Assembly: GCF_020622355.1 (NCBI RefSeq)
Contig: NZ_WHVL01000001.1
Span: 1,054,001 to 1,118,000 of the forward strand
DNA from: Vreelandella malpeensis
GTDB taxonomy: Bacteria > Pseudomonadota > Gammaproteobacteria > Pseudomonadales > Halomonadaceae
Direction: 5' to 3'
DNA length: 64,000 nucleotides
Shown here: positions 1 to 8,692 of the stretch, in pieces
Layout: every line of letters starts with the position of its first letter
How positions within the stretch are numbered: position 1 is the first letter of the stretch
Notes under the pieces: generated by a model
Databases searched by the model: none
What the model was told of the DNA's origin: nothing
The model's input: the letters and a program-made list of their open reading frames with translations, nothing else
Made by a program: the position numbers and the translations under genes

Positions 1-5
1 GTGGC

Positions 6-1223
6 TTACAGGTCGAGCTGTCCTTTAGTGACGAAGCGGCCCTCTTCTACTGCCATTTCGACCACCACGCCGGGCACGTCGCCGTTCTCGTCGAACTCGT
101 GAGAGCCGGAGGCGCCTTCGTAGTTGATCTCGGTGCCCGCGGCGATCAGCTCCACGGCCTTCTCCCACTCGCCGGGCAGGATCACCTCGCCCGGGGCGCT
201 GGCGACGCTTCGAAGCGCCTCAGACAGCCCTTCACGCTCGGCGCTGCCGTTTTGCTGGATGGCCAGCGCCAGCAGGAAGGCGGCATCATAGGCTTGAGCG
301 GCAAACACCGCGCTTGGGTCGAAGCCGGCATCATTAGCGGCACTCTCGAAGATCTCGGTACCGGGCAGCTCGGGGCTGCCCGGGCGGGTGGCGATCATGC
401 CGTCGAGCACGTCGGCGCCGATCGCCTCGACCAGGCTATCGCCGACCATGCCGTCGGCGCCCACGTACTGGGTGAACATGCCACTCTCATAGGCCTGGCG
501 CAGCACGGTCTGGCCGGAGGTGTCGGCGTAGGCGAGCACCACCAGGGTGTCGGCGCCGCCGGCGGAGAGCGAACCAAGCTCCGAGCGGTAGTCGGCGCGG
601 TTGTCTTCGTGGGCGAGATTCGCCACCACCTCGCCGCCGCCGGTTTCAAACGCAGTGGCGAAGGCGTCCGACAGCCCCTGACCGTAGTCGTTGTTGACGT
701 AGGTGACCGCCACGACGTCGATGCCCTTGTCGAGCAGGAGCTTGGCGAGCATATCGCCCTGGAAGGCGTCCGACGGCACGGTACGAAACACCAGGTCGTT
801 GTCATCGAGCTCGGTCACCGCGGGTGCGGTGGAGGCCGGCGAGACCATCACCACGCCCCCGGGCACGGCAGCGTTGTTGGCCGCGGCGATGGTCGCGCCG
901 GTGCAAAGCGCGCCGACGATCGCGGTGACGTTTTCGGAGTTGACCATGCGGTCGGCGGCATTCGAGGCCGCCGAGGCGTCGGAGCAGGTGGTGTCGCCGG
1001 AGGGCATCGACAGCGTCTGGCCATCGAGGATGCCGCCCTGCTCGTTGACCTGGGCCACGGCGAGCTTGGCACCTTCGAAGATCGGCGGCGTCAGGCTCTC
1101 GATGCCGCCGGTGAAGCCCCCCAGAAAACCGATCTTGACCTCGGCCTGGGCGCTTGCCGCCAGGGCCAGGGAAGACGCCGCCACGGCGGTCACTAATGCG
1201 CGTTTATTTATCATGTTGTTCAT
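6..1223 (-). CDS. Branched-chain amino-acid-type ABC transporter substrate-binding protein (LivK family)
   Basis: A periplasmic binding protein of about 405 residues that would capture a solute, probably an amino acid or amide, for an ABC importer. A Sec signal peptide is visible (basic MNKR-like start, Ala-rich core, cleavage near AQA-EVKIGFLGG). The mature N-terminus EVKIGFLGGFTGG and the downstream VVAVTYVNNDYGQGL stretch are typical of type I periplasmic binding folds. I chose the ATG at 1223 because GGGAG lies just upstream and the signal peptide begins there; the open frame extends further upstream with non-signal-like sequence. No permease or ATPase genes are visible on this side, so any partners lie beyond the left edge or elsewhere. 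The ligand cannot be assigned. Confidence 0.88.
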   Translation of the reverse strand: MNNMINKRALVTAVAASSLALAASAQAEVKIGFLGGFTGGIESLTPPIFEGAKLAVAQVNEQGGILDGQTLSMPSGDTTCSDASAASNAADRMVNSENVTAIVGALCTGATIAAANNAAVPGGVVMVSPASTAPAVTELDDNDLVFRTVPSDAFQGDMLAKLLLDKGIDVVAVTYVNNDYGQGLSDAFATAFETGGGEVVANLAHEDNRADYRSELGSLSAGGADTLVVLAYADTSGQTVLRQAYESGMFTQYVGADGMVGDSLVEAIGADVLDGMIATRPGSPELPGTEIFESAANDAGFDPSAVFAAQAYDAAFLLALAIQQNGSAEREGLSEALRSVASAPGEVILPGEWEKAVELIAAGTEINYEGASGSHEFDENGDVPGVVVEMAVEEGRFVTKGQLDL

Positions 1224-1288
1224 CGCTCCCAATGTGAGGTGCGCGCGGGCCTTCGCCGACGCTGCCTCTAATCTGGAACCGCCGCGTG

Positions 1289-1318
1289 AAAAACACAAGC
1301 GCGGGCTGTTAACGCTTG
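1289..1318 (-). terminator. Weak intrinsic terminator after the phospholipase D-like gene
   Basis: On the minus strand CAAGCG pairs with CGCTTG across an 11-base loop and is followed by TGTTTTT. It begins just after the stop codon of the phospholipase D-like gene and upstream of the binding-protein gene. Confidence 0.45.
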
Positions 1319-1320
1319 CG

Positions 1321-2874
1321 CTAGAGCCAGCGCTCCAAGCGGAAGGTGTGGCTCGCCCACGCATTCAGGTGGCGCCAAGCGTTACCGGGCTCCTTCTCGG
1401 CGGCCAGCGGCTCGCCACGATGCTCGTAGTGCCAGACGAGCTCCTCGTCGTCATCGAGCAGCACCTGGTAGCTGATGGTCGGCTCCTGGCCCACCTCCAC
1501 CAGCTCGTCGAAGGCTGTCTGGAGCCCTTCGCTGCGTACCAGCACGCCGATCTCGCTGTTCCACAGAATCGAGCGTGGATCAACGTTGAAGGAGCCGATG
1601 AACACCTGGTCGTCCATGCGCAGCGCCTTGATGTGCAGCGCCGAGGCGGAGGCGCCGGGCACGCGCATCTCCTCCTCGCCATTGCCGTCGCCGGGCTCCT
1701 GCTCCGGGCGCAGCTCGAACAGGCGGATGCCGTGCGCGAGCAGCGTCTTGCGCCAGGGCGCGTAGGCGCCATGCACCACGGCGGCGTCGGTGGACTCCAG
1801 CGAGTTGGTGATGACGTCAACCTCGACGCCGTCGCCGGCCAGCGCCACCAGCCGCTCGACCCCGGCCTCGGTGGGCACGAAGTAGGCCGAGACCAGCACC
1901 AGCCGCTCGCGGGTGGTAGTGCGCGCCATCAAATCTCCCAGCAGCGTCTCCTGCCAGGGGGGGGCGGTGGCGTGGGTGAGCTTGTCCGGCGAATCGTAAA
2001 GGGCAACGCCCTCGCCCCAGTAGAGCGTCTGCCAGGGGGGCGTGTCGCTCGGCGTCTCGCGCAGCTCGCGAATGTAGGCGTCGTCGGCGTTGTCGTCGAG
2101 CCAGGCGGACAGATCATGGGCCAGCGGCTGCCAGGCGTCGTCGCTTGCCGCGTGGTAGCGGGCGATCGGCTGGGCAAGCGCATGGTTCCAGTAGTCGTCG
2201 AAGCTCTGGGAGAGCGCGGGCACTACCTCGCCCAGGTTGACCAGATCCAGGTCGGCGAAGTTGACCGCGTCGTTGGCGTCGAAATACTCGTCGCCGAGGT
2301 TGCGTCCGCCGGCGATCGCCACGCTGTTGTCGGCGATCCACAGCTTGTTGTGCATGCGACGGTGCTGACGGGCAGGGTCGGTGAGCGAGGCCAGCACTCG
2401 GGTGACCAGATAGCCGCGCCCGAAAGCGACCGGGTTGAACACCCGCACCTCGACGTTGGGGTGGCTGGCGAGTGCGGCCAGCCGATCGCCCTGGCCGATG
2501 GCGCCCATGTCGTCGAGCAGCAGGCGCACCCGCACGCCGCGTTCGGCGGCGCTGAGCAGCTCCTCCATGACCAGCCGCGTGGTCTGGCCGTCGCCGAACA
2601 GGTAGGTCTGGATGTCGAGGGTGCGCTCGGCCTGGTGGATCAGCTCGACGCGTACCGCGAAGGCCTCCTGGCCGTTGGCCAGCAGCGCAAAGCCGTCCGG
2701 CGCGCTTTGCCCCTCGAAGGCCTGGGCGACCTGCTCCCCGAGCCAGGTATCGCGGGCAAGCGAGCGCTCCAGGGCGGCGCTCGGCTCGCGAGGGGCGTCC
2801 TCGTCGACGCAGCCGACGAGCGCCAACAGCGTGATCGCGAGCAGCGCGCCGAGCGCGCGCCGCCGGCTAGCCAT
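1321..2874 (-). CDS. Phospholipase D / cardiolipin synthase-like lipoprotein
   Basis: A 517-residue member of the phospholipase D superfamily. The two catalytic HxKxxxxD motifs are visible: HNKLWIADN near residue 175 and HIKALRMDD near residue 414, each followed by the usual Gly/Ser-Asn stretch (GGRNLGDEY and GSFNVDPRS). The N-terminus MASRRR followed by a hydrophobic segment ending LALVGC is a lipobox, so the protein is predicted to be a lipoprotein facing the periplasm. This arrangement fits ClsC/YmdC-like or periplasmic PLD proteins. I chose the ATG at 2874, where the ATG overlaps the end of the small upstream gene (ATGGCTAG), implying translational coupling. The substrate is not evident from sequence. 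Confidence 0.85.
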   Translation of the reverse strand: MASRRRALGALLAITLLALVGCVDEDAPREPSAALERSLARDTWLGEQVAQAFEGQSAPDGFALLANGQEAFAVRVELIHQAERTLDIQTYLFGDGQTTRLVMEELLSAAERGVRVRLLLDDMGAIGQGDRLAALASHPNVEVRVFNPVAFGRGYLVTRVLASLTDPARQHRRMHNKLWIADNSVAIAGGRNLGDEYFDANDAVNFADLDLVNLGEVVPALSQSFDDYWNHALAQPIARYHAASDDAWQPLAHDLSAWLDDNADDAYIRELRETPSDTPPWQTLYWGEGVALYDSPDKLTHATAPPWQETLLGDLMARTTTRERLVLVSAYFVPTEAGVERLVALAGDGVEVDVITNSLESTDAAVVHGAYAPWRKTLLAHGIRLFELRPEQEPGDGNGEEEMRVPGASASALHIKALRMDDQVFIGSFNVDPRSILWNSEIGVLVRSEGLQTAFDELVEVGQEPTISYQVLLDDDEELVWHYEHRGEPLAAEKEPGNAWRHLNAWASHTFRLERWL

Positions 2875-3115
2875 CCAGCCGCCCCGCCTCGCCTTGGCGA
2901 GCATCGGCGGCCTTGCGCTGGCGGTTGCGCCGGTAGAGACGCACCAGCGCGATGGCGAGCGCGAAGGCCACCATGGCACCGAGCACCACGCCCTGCCAGG
3001 GCCGGGCGGCGTTGCCCATCACGGTTTCCAGGGTGATGATCAGTGCAAGGCCCAGTGCCTGCGATCCAATGGCCAGTGCGCGCAGTACATCAACGCCGGG
3101 CGAGTGCATAGACAA
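2867..3115 (-). CDS. Small two-helix inner-membrane protein of unknown function
   Basis: An 82-residue protein with two hydrophobic segments (around residues 10-33 and 42-60) and a basic C-terminal tail rich in Arg and Lys. I do not recognise the family. Its stop codon overlaps the start of the phospholipase D-like lipoprotein by 8 bases, so the two are probably one transcription unit and may act together at the envelope. The promoter must lie in the 60-base gap shared with the divergent TlpA-type gene. Confidence 0.65.
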   Translation of the reverse strand: MSMHSPGVDVLRALAIGSQALGLALIITLETVMGNAARPWQGVVLGAMVAFALAIALVRLYRRNRQRKAADARQGEAGRLDG

Positions 3116-3175
3116 CTCCGTAATCGGTCACGTGCATGATATGGTGATCCAGTGTAACCGCTTAACGGGAAAACC

Positions 3176-3979
3176 ATGAACGCGATCGCTCTCGGGCCGC
3201 TATTAATTTCACTGCCCAGGCTCTACGCCGTGGGCTGCGCGCTCGCCCTGCTGCTGGCCTGCCATTTTTTGCTGTCACTGCCCGGTCATCGCCAGCGCCA
3301 CTGGTTCAACGGCCTGCTGCTGACGTGGCTTCTGGGCGCGCGGCTCACCTACGTGGCGCTCAACCTCGAGAGCTTCGCCCCGGCGCCGCTCGAGGCGCTC
3401 AAGTTCTGGCAGCCGGGCTATCATCCGCTCGGCGGTTTCCTCGCCGGGCTCGCCTGGAGCGCTTGGTACCTGCGCCACACCCTGAAACCGATGGCGGTGG
3501 CCATGGCGCTGTTCACCGCCGCCTCGGCGCTGTGGCTGCTCGCCATCACGCTCACCGTGTCGAGCGAGCGCTTCGCCCTGGCCGAGCTTCCGGACGTTAC
3601 CCTCGAGGATCTCGACGGCAATGCCGTCCATCTGCCGGATCTTGCCGACAGCGGCGACGTGATCCTGCTCAACCTGTGGGCCACCTGGTGCCCGCCGTGC
3701 CTGCGCGAGATGCCGCTGCTGGCCGAGGCCGACGCCCGCGACGGCGTAAGCGTGGTGATCGTCAACCAGGGCGAGGAGCTCCTACCGGTGGTGCGCTATC
3801 TCGACGAGCAGTCGCTCGACTTTCGCCACGCTCTGCTCGACCCGAGCCAGACACTGATGGCGCGCTCGAACGCTCCGGGGCTACCTACCACGCTGCTGTT
3901 CGACATTCACGGGCGCACCCGCGACATCCATGTCGGTGAGCTGACCCGCTCACACCTCGAGCGCTGGCTCGGCGAATAG
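3176..3979 (+). CDS. Membrane-anchored TlpA-type thiol:disulfide oxidoreductase with Lgt-like N-terminal region
   Basis: A 267-residue protein. The C-terminal half is a periplasmic thioredoxin-like domain with the active-site motif WCPPC (in LWATWCPPCLREMP, near residue 172) and the cis-Pro region GLPTTLLFD. The N-terminal ~125 residues form about four membrane segments. They contain GARLTYVALNLESF and YHPLGGFLAG, which resemble the start of prolipoprotein diacylglyceryl transferase (Lgt), but the protein is too short to carry a full Lgt fold. Such fusions are often annotated as TlpA-family reductases. It probably reduces periplasmic disulfides; the target is unknown. It is transcribed divergently from the small membrane protein gene. 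Confidence 0.85.
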   Translation: MNAIALGPLLISLPRLYAVGCALALLLACHFLLSLPGHRQRHWFNGLLLTWLLGARLTYVALNLESFAPAPLEALKFWQPGYHPLGGFLAGLAWSAWYLRHTLKPMAVAMALFTAASALWLLAITLTVSSERFALAELPDVTLEDLDGNAVHLPDLADSGDVILLNLWATWCPPCLREMPLLAEADARDGVSVVIVNQGEELLPVVRYLDEQSLDFRHALLDPSQTLMARSNAPGLPTTLLFDIHGRTRDIHVGELTRSHLERWLGE

Positions 3980-3991
3980 CGCAGTCACCGC

Positions 3992-4020
3992 TTAATCCCC
4001 GCCAGGCTTTGCGTTAGAAT
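3992..4020 (+). promoter_or_regulatory. Candidate sigma-70 promoter for rapA
   Basis: TTAATC (3992-3997) and TAGAAT (4015-4020) are separated by 17 bases, about 65 bases upstream of the rapA start. Confidence 0.4.
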
Positions 4021-4033
4021 CCCCCGCCCCGTA

Positions 4034-4052
4034 GCCGCCTGCTCCAGGCGGC
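4034..4052 (+). repeat. Hairpin in the rapA leader
   Basis: A perfect 8-bp stem (GCCGCCTG / CAGGCGGC) with a 3-base loop lies between the candidate promoter and the rapA start codon. GTTTTG follows about eight bases later, so it could act as an attenuator or as a poor terminator for the upstream gene. Confidence 0.45.
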
Positions 4053-4084
4053 CGCCCCCGTTTTGTGAACTTCCTCGAGGCATC

Positions 4085-7024
4085 ATGAGCGATTTTACCC
4101 CCGGCCAGCGCTTCATCAGCGACGGTGAAGCCGAGCTTGGACTGGGCACCGTCCTGAACTGCGACGCCCGTAGCGTGACCATCTTGTTCAGTGCCAGCCA
4201 GGAAACCCGCACCTACAACACCCGCCAGGCGCCGTTGACCCGGGTCGCCTTTGGCGCCGGCGACAGCGTGCTCGCCGCCGACGGCTGGCAGATGACCGTC
4301 AGCGAAAGCCAGGAGCACCGCGGCCTGATCACCTACTACGGCGAGGATGCCGAGGGCACCGCTTGTGAACTGCCTGAAACCAAGCTGGCCGACACCATGC
4401 AGTTCAACCAGGCCCGCGATCGCCTGCTCACCGGGCAGGTGGATCGCAACGACTGGTTCGACCTGCGCTTTCGCACGCTGCACCACTACCAGCGCATCGA
4501 GCAGCACGCCGCACTCGGCTTTGGCGGGCCGCGCATCGATTTGATTCCTCACCAGCTTTTTATTGCCGACGAAGTGGCGCGCCGCCACGCCCCGCGCGTG
4601 CTGCTCGCCGACGAGGTAGGCCTGGGCAAGACCATCGAAGCCGGGCTGATCCTGCATCGCCTGTTGATGACCGGGCGCGCCTCGCGGGCGCTGATTCTGG
4701 TGCCGGACAGCCTCACCCACCAGTGGCTGGTCGAGCTTCTGCGCCGCTTCTCGCTGGAGGTGACGCTGCTCGACGAGACTCAGAGCCAGGCCCACGGCGA
4801 GCACAACCCCTTCGAGAGCGCCCAGCTGATCCTGGCAAGCCAGGGGTGGTTGTTCGCCAATGCCGCCCGCCAGGCCCAGGCGCTGGAGAGCCGTTTCGAT
4901 CTGTTGATCGTCGATGAGGTCCACCACCTCGACTGGAGCGTCGAGGAGGGCGGCGGCGCCGGCTATCGCTGCGTCGAGCAGCTCGCCGGCCAGATCGCGG
5001 GGCTTCTGCTGCTGACCGCGACCCCGGAGCAGATGGGGCTCGAAAGCCACTTCGCCCGCCTGCGCCTGCTCGACGCCGAGCGCTACCACGACATCGCCCG
5101 CTTCAAGCAGGAAGAGAGCCATTACGCTGAGGTGGCCTCCGCCATCGAGGCGTTGGAGACGCTGCCCGCCACGCGCGACGCTGTGGCGGCGGTGGCCGAC
5201 GACCCGGACAGCCAGATGCTGCTGGCCACGCTGTGCGACGCCGCCGCGAGCGACGAGCAGAAGGCCCAGGCTCGCGAGCAGCTGCAGAACGCGCTGCTCG
5301 ATCGCCACGGTACCGGGCGGGTGATGTTTCGCAACAGCCGCCGCCACGTTGGCGGCTTCCCGGAGCGGCGCCTGCACCAGAGCGAGCTTGAGCTGCCATC
5401 GGCCTACCGCCGCGTGCAGCGCCGGGTCGAGCGCGACGAGGACTACCTCGACGAGCTTCTGATCGAGACCGGCATGGATCACCCGGACGTGCTGATCTAC
5501 CCGGACGCCACCTACCGGGCGCTCTCGGAGGATCCGCTCAACGGTGAGCCCTGGTGGCAGATCGACCCGCGCGTGAACTGGCTGCTCGAGAAGCTCGCCG
5601 ACACGGGCGAAGATGGCCTGGCCGGCGACAAGGTGCTGGTGATCGCGCACCACCGCGAGACCGCCGAGGGCCTGTCCGAGGCGCTGCGCGTGCTCGGCGG
5701 CTACCATGCGCCGGTGTTCCACGAGGGGCTGTCGCTGATCGAGCGCGACCGCGCCGCCGCCGCCTTCGCCGACGAGGAGGATGGCAGCCAGGTGCTGGTG
5801 TGTTCGGAGATCGGCTCCGAGGGGCGCAACTTCCAGTTCTGCCGCCACCTGGTGATGTTCGACCTGCCCCAGCATCCGGATCAGCTCGAACAGCGCATCG
5901 GCCGCCTCGACCGGATCGGCCAGCGCCACGCCATCGAGCTGCACGTGCCGATGTTCGCGGCCAGCCCCGGCGCGCGCCTCGCGCGCTGGTATCACGAGGG
6001 CATGCGCGCCTTCGGCGCCCCCACGGGCGTGGGCAGCGAGCTGTTCGATGCCTTCGGCGACGACCTGGCGGACGCGCTGCTGGACGACGAGGCGCTCGAC
6101 GAGATCATTACCGACACCCGGGCACTGTTCGAGACCAAGCTCGCCGAGCGCGAAGCCGGGCGCAACCGCCTTTTAGAGCTCAACGCCTGCCGCCCGCACC
6201 GCGCAAGCGCGGTGATCGAGGCGGTGCGCGAGCTCGACGACGACACCGCCCTGCCGCGCTACGTGGAGCGGGCGCTGGACGTGTTCGGCGTCGACAGCCA
6301 GGAGATCGGTGCGGGTCTCGTGCATCTCAAGCCCGGTTCGCACATGCTCGACGGGCTGCCGGGGCTGGTCAAGGGCGAGGAGGGTTTCTCGGCGACCTAC
6401 CGCCGCGAGACGGCACTGGCCCGGGACGACGTTCATCGGCTCTCCTGGGAGCATCCGCTGGTGCGCGAGATGATGGGCCGGGTGCTCGACGGTACCATGG
6501 GCAACACGGCGCTGGCGCTTCTGCGTCACCCGGCGATTCCCAGCGGCCGGTTGATGGCGGAACTGGTGTTTCGCACCCACTGCCCGGCGCCCCGGGCGCT
6601 GCACCTCAATCGCTTCCTGCCGCCGACCGCCGTGCGCGTGCTGCTCGACGAGTCCGGCGCCAACCTGACCGCGAGCATCTCCTTTACCGGGCTCTCCAAG
6701 AACCTTCAGAAGGTCAACAAGTCACTGGCGCGGGATCTGATCAAGAGCCGTCTCGAACCGCTGCGCGGGCTTCTTGCCCAGGGCGAGCAGGAGGCGGAGA
6801 CATCGCTGCCCGGGCTCGTCGATGCCGCCCGCGCCCGCATGCGCGAGCAGCTCGACGGCGAGCTCGACCGTCTGCGGGCGCTGGCCCGCCACAACCCGGC
6901 GGTGCGCAGCGAAGAGATCGAGGCGCTGGAGCGCGAGCGTCAGGCGCTGGAGGAGGCCCTGGCCGCGACAAGGCTGCGCCTGGACGCGGTGCGCGTGGTG
7001 ATCACCGTCGACCCCAACGCCTAG
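4085..7024 (+). CDS. rapA: RNA polymerase-associated protein RapA (SWI2/SNF2 ATPase)
   Basis: A 979-residue SWI2/SNF2-type ATPase that helps recycle RNA polymerase after transcription. It has the N-terminal FTPGQRFISDGEAELGLGTV Tudor-like start, the ATPase motif I DEVGLGKTIEAG (near residue 178), a DEVHH motif II, and C-terminal helicase motifs ending QRIGRLDRIGQRH. The length is close to the 968 residues of the E. coli protein. The start ATG at 4085 lies just after a CTCGAGG-type ribosome-binding region and gives the expected N-terminus. The stop codon is shared with the convergent epimerase gene: a single CTAG provides TAG on both strands. Confidence 0.97.
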   Translation: MSDFTPGQRFISDGEAELGLGTVLNCDARSVTILFSASQETRTYNTRQAPLTRVAFGAGDSVLAADGWQMTVSESQEHRGLITYYGEDAEGTACELPETKLADTMQFNQARDRLLTGQVDRNDWFDLRFRTLHHYQRIEQHAALGFGGPRIDLIPHQLFIADEVARRHAPRVLLADEVGLGKTIEAGLILHRLLMTGRASRALILVPDSLTHQWLVELLRRFSLEVTLLDETQSQAHGEHNPFESAQLILASQGWLFANAARQAQALESRFDLLIVDEVHHLDWSVEEGGGAGYRCVEQLAGQIAGLLLLTATPEQMGLESHFARLRLLDAERYHDIARFKQEESHYAEVASAIEALETLPATRDAVAAVADDPDSQMLLATLCDAAASDEQKAQAREQLQNALLDRHGTGRVMFRNSRRHVGGFPERRLHQSELELPSAYRRVQRRVERDEDYLDELLIETGMDHPDVLIYPDATYRALSEDPLNGEPWWQIDPRVNWLLEKLADTGEDGLAGDKVLVIAHHRETAEGLSEALRVLGGYHAPVFHEGLSLIERDRAAAAFADEEDGSQVLVCSEIGSEGRNFQFCRHLVMFDLPQHPDQLEQRIGRLDRIGQRHAIELHVPMFAASPGARLARWYHEGMRAFGAPTGVGSELFDAFGDDLADALLDDEALDEIITDTRALFETKLAEREAGRNRLLELNACRPHRASAVIEAVRELDDDTALPRYVERALDVFGVDSQEIGAGLVHLKPGSHMLDGLPGLVKGEEGFSATYRRETALARDDVHRLSWEHPLVREMMGRVLDGTMGNTALALLRHPAIPSGRLMAELVFRTHCPAPRALHLNRFLPPTAVRVLLDESGANLTASISFTGLSKNLQKVNKSLARDLIKSRLEPLRGLLAQGEQEAETSLPGLVDAARARMREQLDGELDRLRALARHNPAVRSEEIEALERERQALEEALAATRLRLDAVRVVITVDPNA

Positions 7025-7932
7025 GCGTCGGCGAGGATCTCTTTTAGCGCGTCTTCGAGCGTTGGATAGCGGAAGTCGAAGCCGGCCCCCTGCAGGCGCG
7101 CCGGGCGCATGTCCGCTCCGGTGAGCAATAGCCGCGACATCTCGCCAAGGCCTGCCTTCAGTGCGAAGGCGGGCACCGGGAAGAGCGCCGGGCGGTGAAG
7201 CTGGCGCGCCAGGGTGCGGGTGAACTCGGCGTTGGTCACTGGGTGTGGGGCCGAGCCGTTGAAGGGCCCCTCCAGCGACGGTTGGTCGATCAGATAGAGG
7301 ATCGCCTCGACCAGGTCGTCGCGATGCACCCAAGGCATGAACTGGCGGCCATCGCCGAAACGCCCGCCCAGGCCGAACTTGAACGGCGGCAGCATCTTGG
7401 CAAGCGTGCCGCCGTCTGCGTCCAGCACCAGCCCGGTGCGCAGCAGCGCCAGACGTACCCCGAGCGCCGTGACCGGCTCGGCGGCGGCTTCCCACTGGGC
7501 GCAGAGCCGATGGGCGAACTCCGCGTGCGGCGGGGTCTGCTCGTCGACCACGCGGCTGCCCTGATCTCCGTAGTAGCCCATCGCCGAGCCGCTGACCATG
7601 ACCGTGGGCAGCGGCTTGCCCGTCTTCTCGATCGCCCGGCAGAACTCGACCAGCGTCGTGGTCGCCTCCACCCGCGAGGCGAGCAGGCGCTTTTTCTGCG
7701 TCTCGCTCCAGCGCTTGCCGGCGATCGACTCGCCGGCCAGGTTGACGATCGCCTCCGGCGGCGTCTCGATGGAGCCCATGGCGCTGTCGCGCACCTGGCA
7801 CTCGCCAGGCAGCGTCCGAGCCGCCTTCGAGGGCGAGCGGGAGACCACGTCGACCCGGTCGCCACGCGCCAGCAGCCGTTCGCAGAGACGCCGGCCGACG
7901 AAGCCGGAGCCGCCGGTGATGAGAACGCGCAT
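7021..7932 (-). CDS. TIGR01777-type NAD-dependent epimerase (YfcH-like)
   Basis: A 303-residue short-chain dehydrogenase/epimerase. The N-terminus MRVLITGGSGFVG carries the Gly-rich NAD(P)-binding loop. VSGSAMGYYGDQG and WVHRDDLVEAI match the YfcH/TIGR01777 family, whose substrate is generally unknown. The start at 7932 is preceded by AAGGAGAT. The upstream control region (7933-8085) is shared with the divergent DUF6314-like gene and contains two TTGTACAA-like sites. Proximity to the MerR regulator and phrB suggests co-regulation with the photolyase locus; that is inference. Confidence 0.88.
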   Translation of the reverse strand: MRVLITGGSGFVGRRLCERLLARGDRVDVVSRSPSKAARTLPGECQVRDSAMGSIETPPEAIVNLAGESIAGKRWSETQKKRLLASRVEATTTLVEFCRAIEKTGKPLPTVMVSGSAMGYYGDQGSRVVDEQTPPHAEFAHRLCAQWEAAAEPVTALGVRLALLRTGLVLDADGGTLAKMLPPFKFGLGGRFGDGRQFMPWVHRDDLVEAILYLIDQPSLEGPFNGSAPHPVTNAEFTRTLARQLHRPALFPVPAFALKAGLGEMSRLLLTGADMRPARLQGAGFDFRYPTLEDALKEILADA

Positions 7933-7961
7933 CGTGAATCTCCTTCCTCGCAGGGGTAAGT

Positions 7962-7970
7962 TTGTACAAG
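7962..7970. promoter_or_regulatory. TTGTACAA-type site A in the epimerase/DUF6314 divergent region
   Basis: TTGTACAAG lies 30 bases upstream of the epimerase start. The same octamer occurs upstream of the MerR-type gene. On the minus strand the TACAAA part could serve as a -10 hexamer. Likely operator of the neighbouring MerR-type regulator, by inference. Confidence 0.5.
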
Positions 7971-7994
7971 CAACGCACCGAACCGTTACATCCA

Positions 7995-8003
7995 GTGTAC
8001 AAG
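7995..8003. promoter_or_regulatory. TTGTACAA-type site B in the epimerase/DUF6314 divergent region
   Basis: GTGTACAAG differs from site A at one position and lies 33 bases from it. It sits about 85 bases upstream of the DUF6314-like start. A further GTTACA lies at 7985-7990. Confidence 0.45.
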
Positions 8004-8085
8004 TAGAGTTCGCCGGTCGCGAGGTACTGCACTTGCGCCGGCGAGCGGGTAAGCTAGCCCCCTTTATTCAGTCGAGGACGCAGCG

Positions 8086-8538
8086 TTGACACTCATCGAA
8101 CGTTTGCAGGAGCGCTTGAATCGGGTGCGCTCGATGCACTTCGTCTCGCGCCCCGGCCCGCGCTCCGTGACCGGCTGGCAGGGCGAGGGCCAGGGGCAGG
8201 TCGCCGTCGAGCTCCTCGACGATGGCGTGCGTTTCGTCGAGACCGGCACCTTCGCGCTCGCCGGTCAGGCCTCGCCCGTGGCAATCACCAACGCGTTTCG
8301 CTGGCACATCCACGCTACCCACGTGGCGCTCTCCCACGAGCGCCGCGGTGCCGATGCAGCGGTGCACCTGTTCGACCTGCACCCGCTCGACGACGACCGC
8401 CTGGCAAGCCTCGAGGGCCATCAGTGCGCTGCCGACCTGTATACCGCGCACCTGACGCTGAGCGCGGCGGGCATTGATCTCGAGTGGCGCATCGAGGGCC
8501 CGAAGAAGGACGAATGGTTGCACTACCGCTACGCGTAG
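8086..8538 (+). CDS. DUF6314-like protein of unknown function
   Basis: A 150-residue soluble protein. The C-terminal pattern CAADLYTAHLTL then WRIEGPKKDEWLHYRY matches my memory of DUF6314 (C-x-x-DLY and W-x-x-x-GPrKd-x-x-x-x-x-Y). The family has a lipocalin-like appearance and no known function. The start is TTG at 8086, supported by GAGGA seven bases upstream; no better ATG exists near the conserved N-terminus. It is divergent from the epimerase gene and shares the TTGTACAA-bearing region. Confidence 0.68.
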   Translation: MTLIERLQERLNRVRSMHFVSRPGPRSVTGWQGEGQGQVAVELLDDGVRFVETGTFALAGQASPVAITNAFRWHIHATHVALSHERRGADAAVHLFDLHPLDDDRLASLEGHQCAADLYTAHLTLSAAGIDLEWRIEGPKKDEWLHYRYA

Positions 8539-8582
8539 CGCACACCGCCCCCGCCCGGTCGGCGCCGCCCTGCCGAACATGG

Positions 8583-8615
8583 TTTTGATTCCGGTATGAT
8601 TTTGATCTTGGTATG
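8583..8615 (+). repeat. Tandem 16-bp imperfect direct repeat
   Basis: TTTTGATTCCGGTATG (8583-8598) and TTTTGATCTTGGTATG (8600-8615) match at 13 of 16 positions and are offset by 17 bases. TATGAT at 8595-8600 could be a -10 element. Possible operator or remnant promoter duplication. Confidence 0.55.
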
Positions 8616-8692
8616 GTGCTACAGCGGCGCTACGCCTGCGACCCCGGACGGTGATAAACAAAGAAAGAATAGGGCGAACAAGCTAACCAAGG

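Noticed and set aside
703-3036. 777-codon plus-strand open frame opposite the binding-protein and phospholipase D-like genes
   Set aside because: It is antisense to two well-supported genes, has no recognisable domain and is a by-product of high GC.
3992-5995. 667-codon minus-strand open frame inside rapA
   Set aside because: His- and Gln-rich composition typical of an antisense shadow; rapA is certain.
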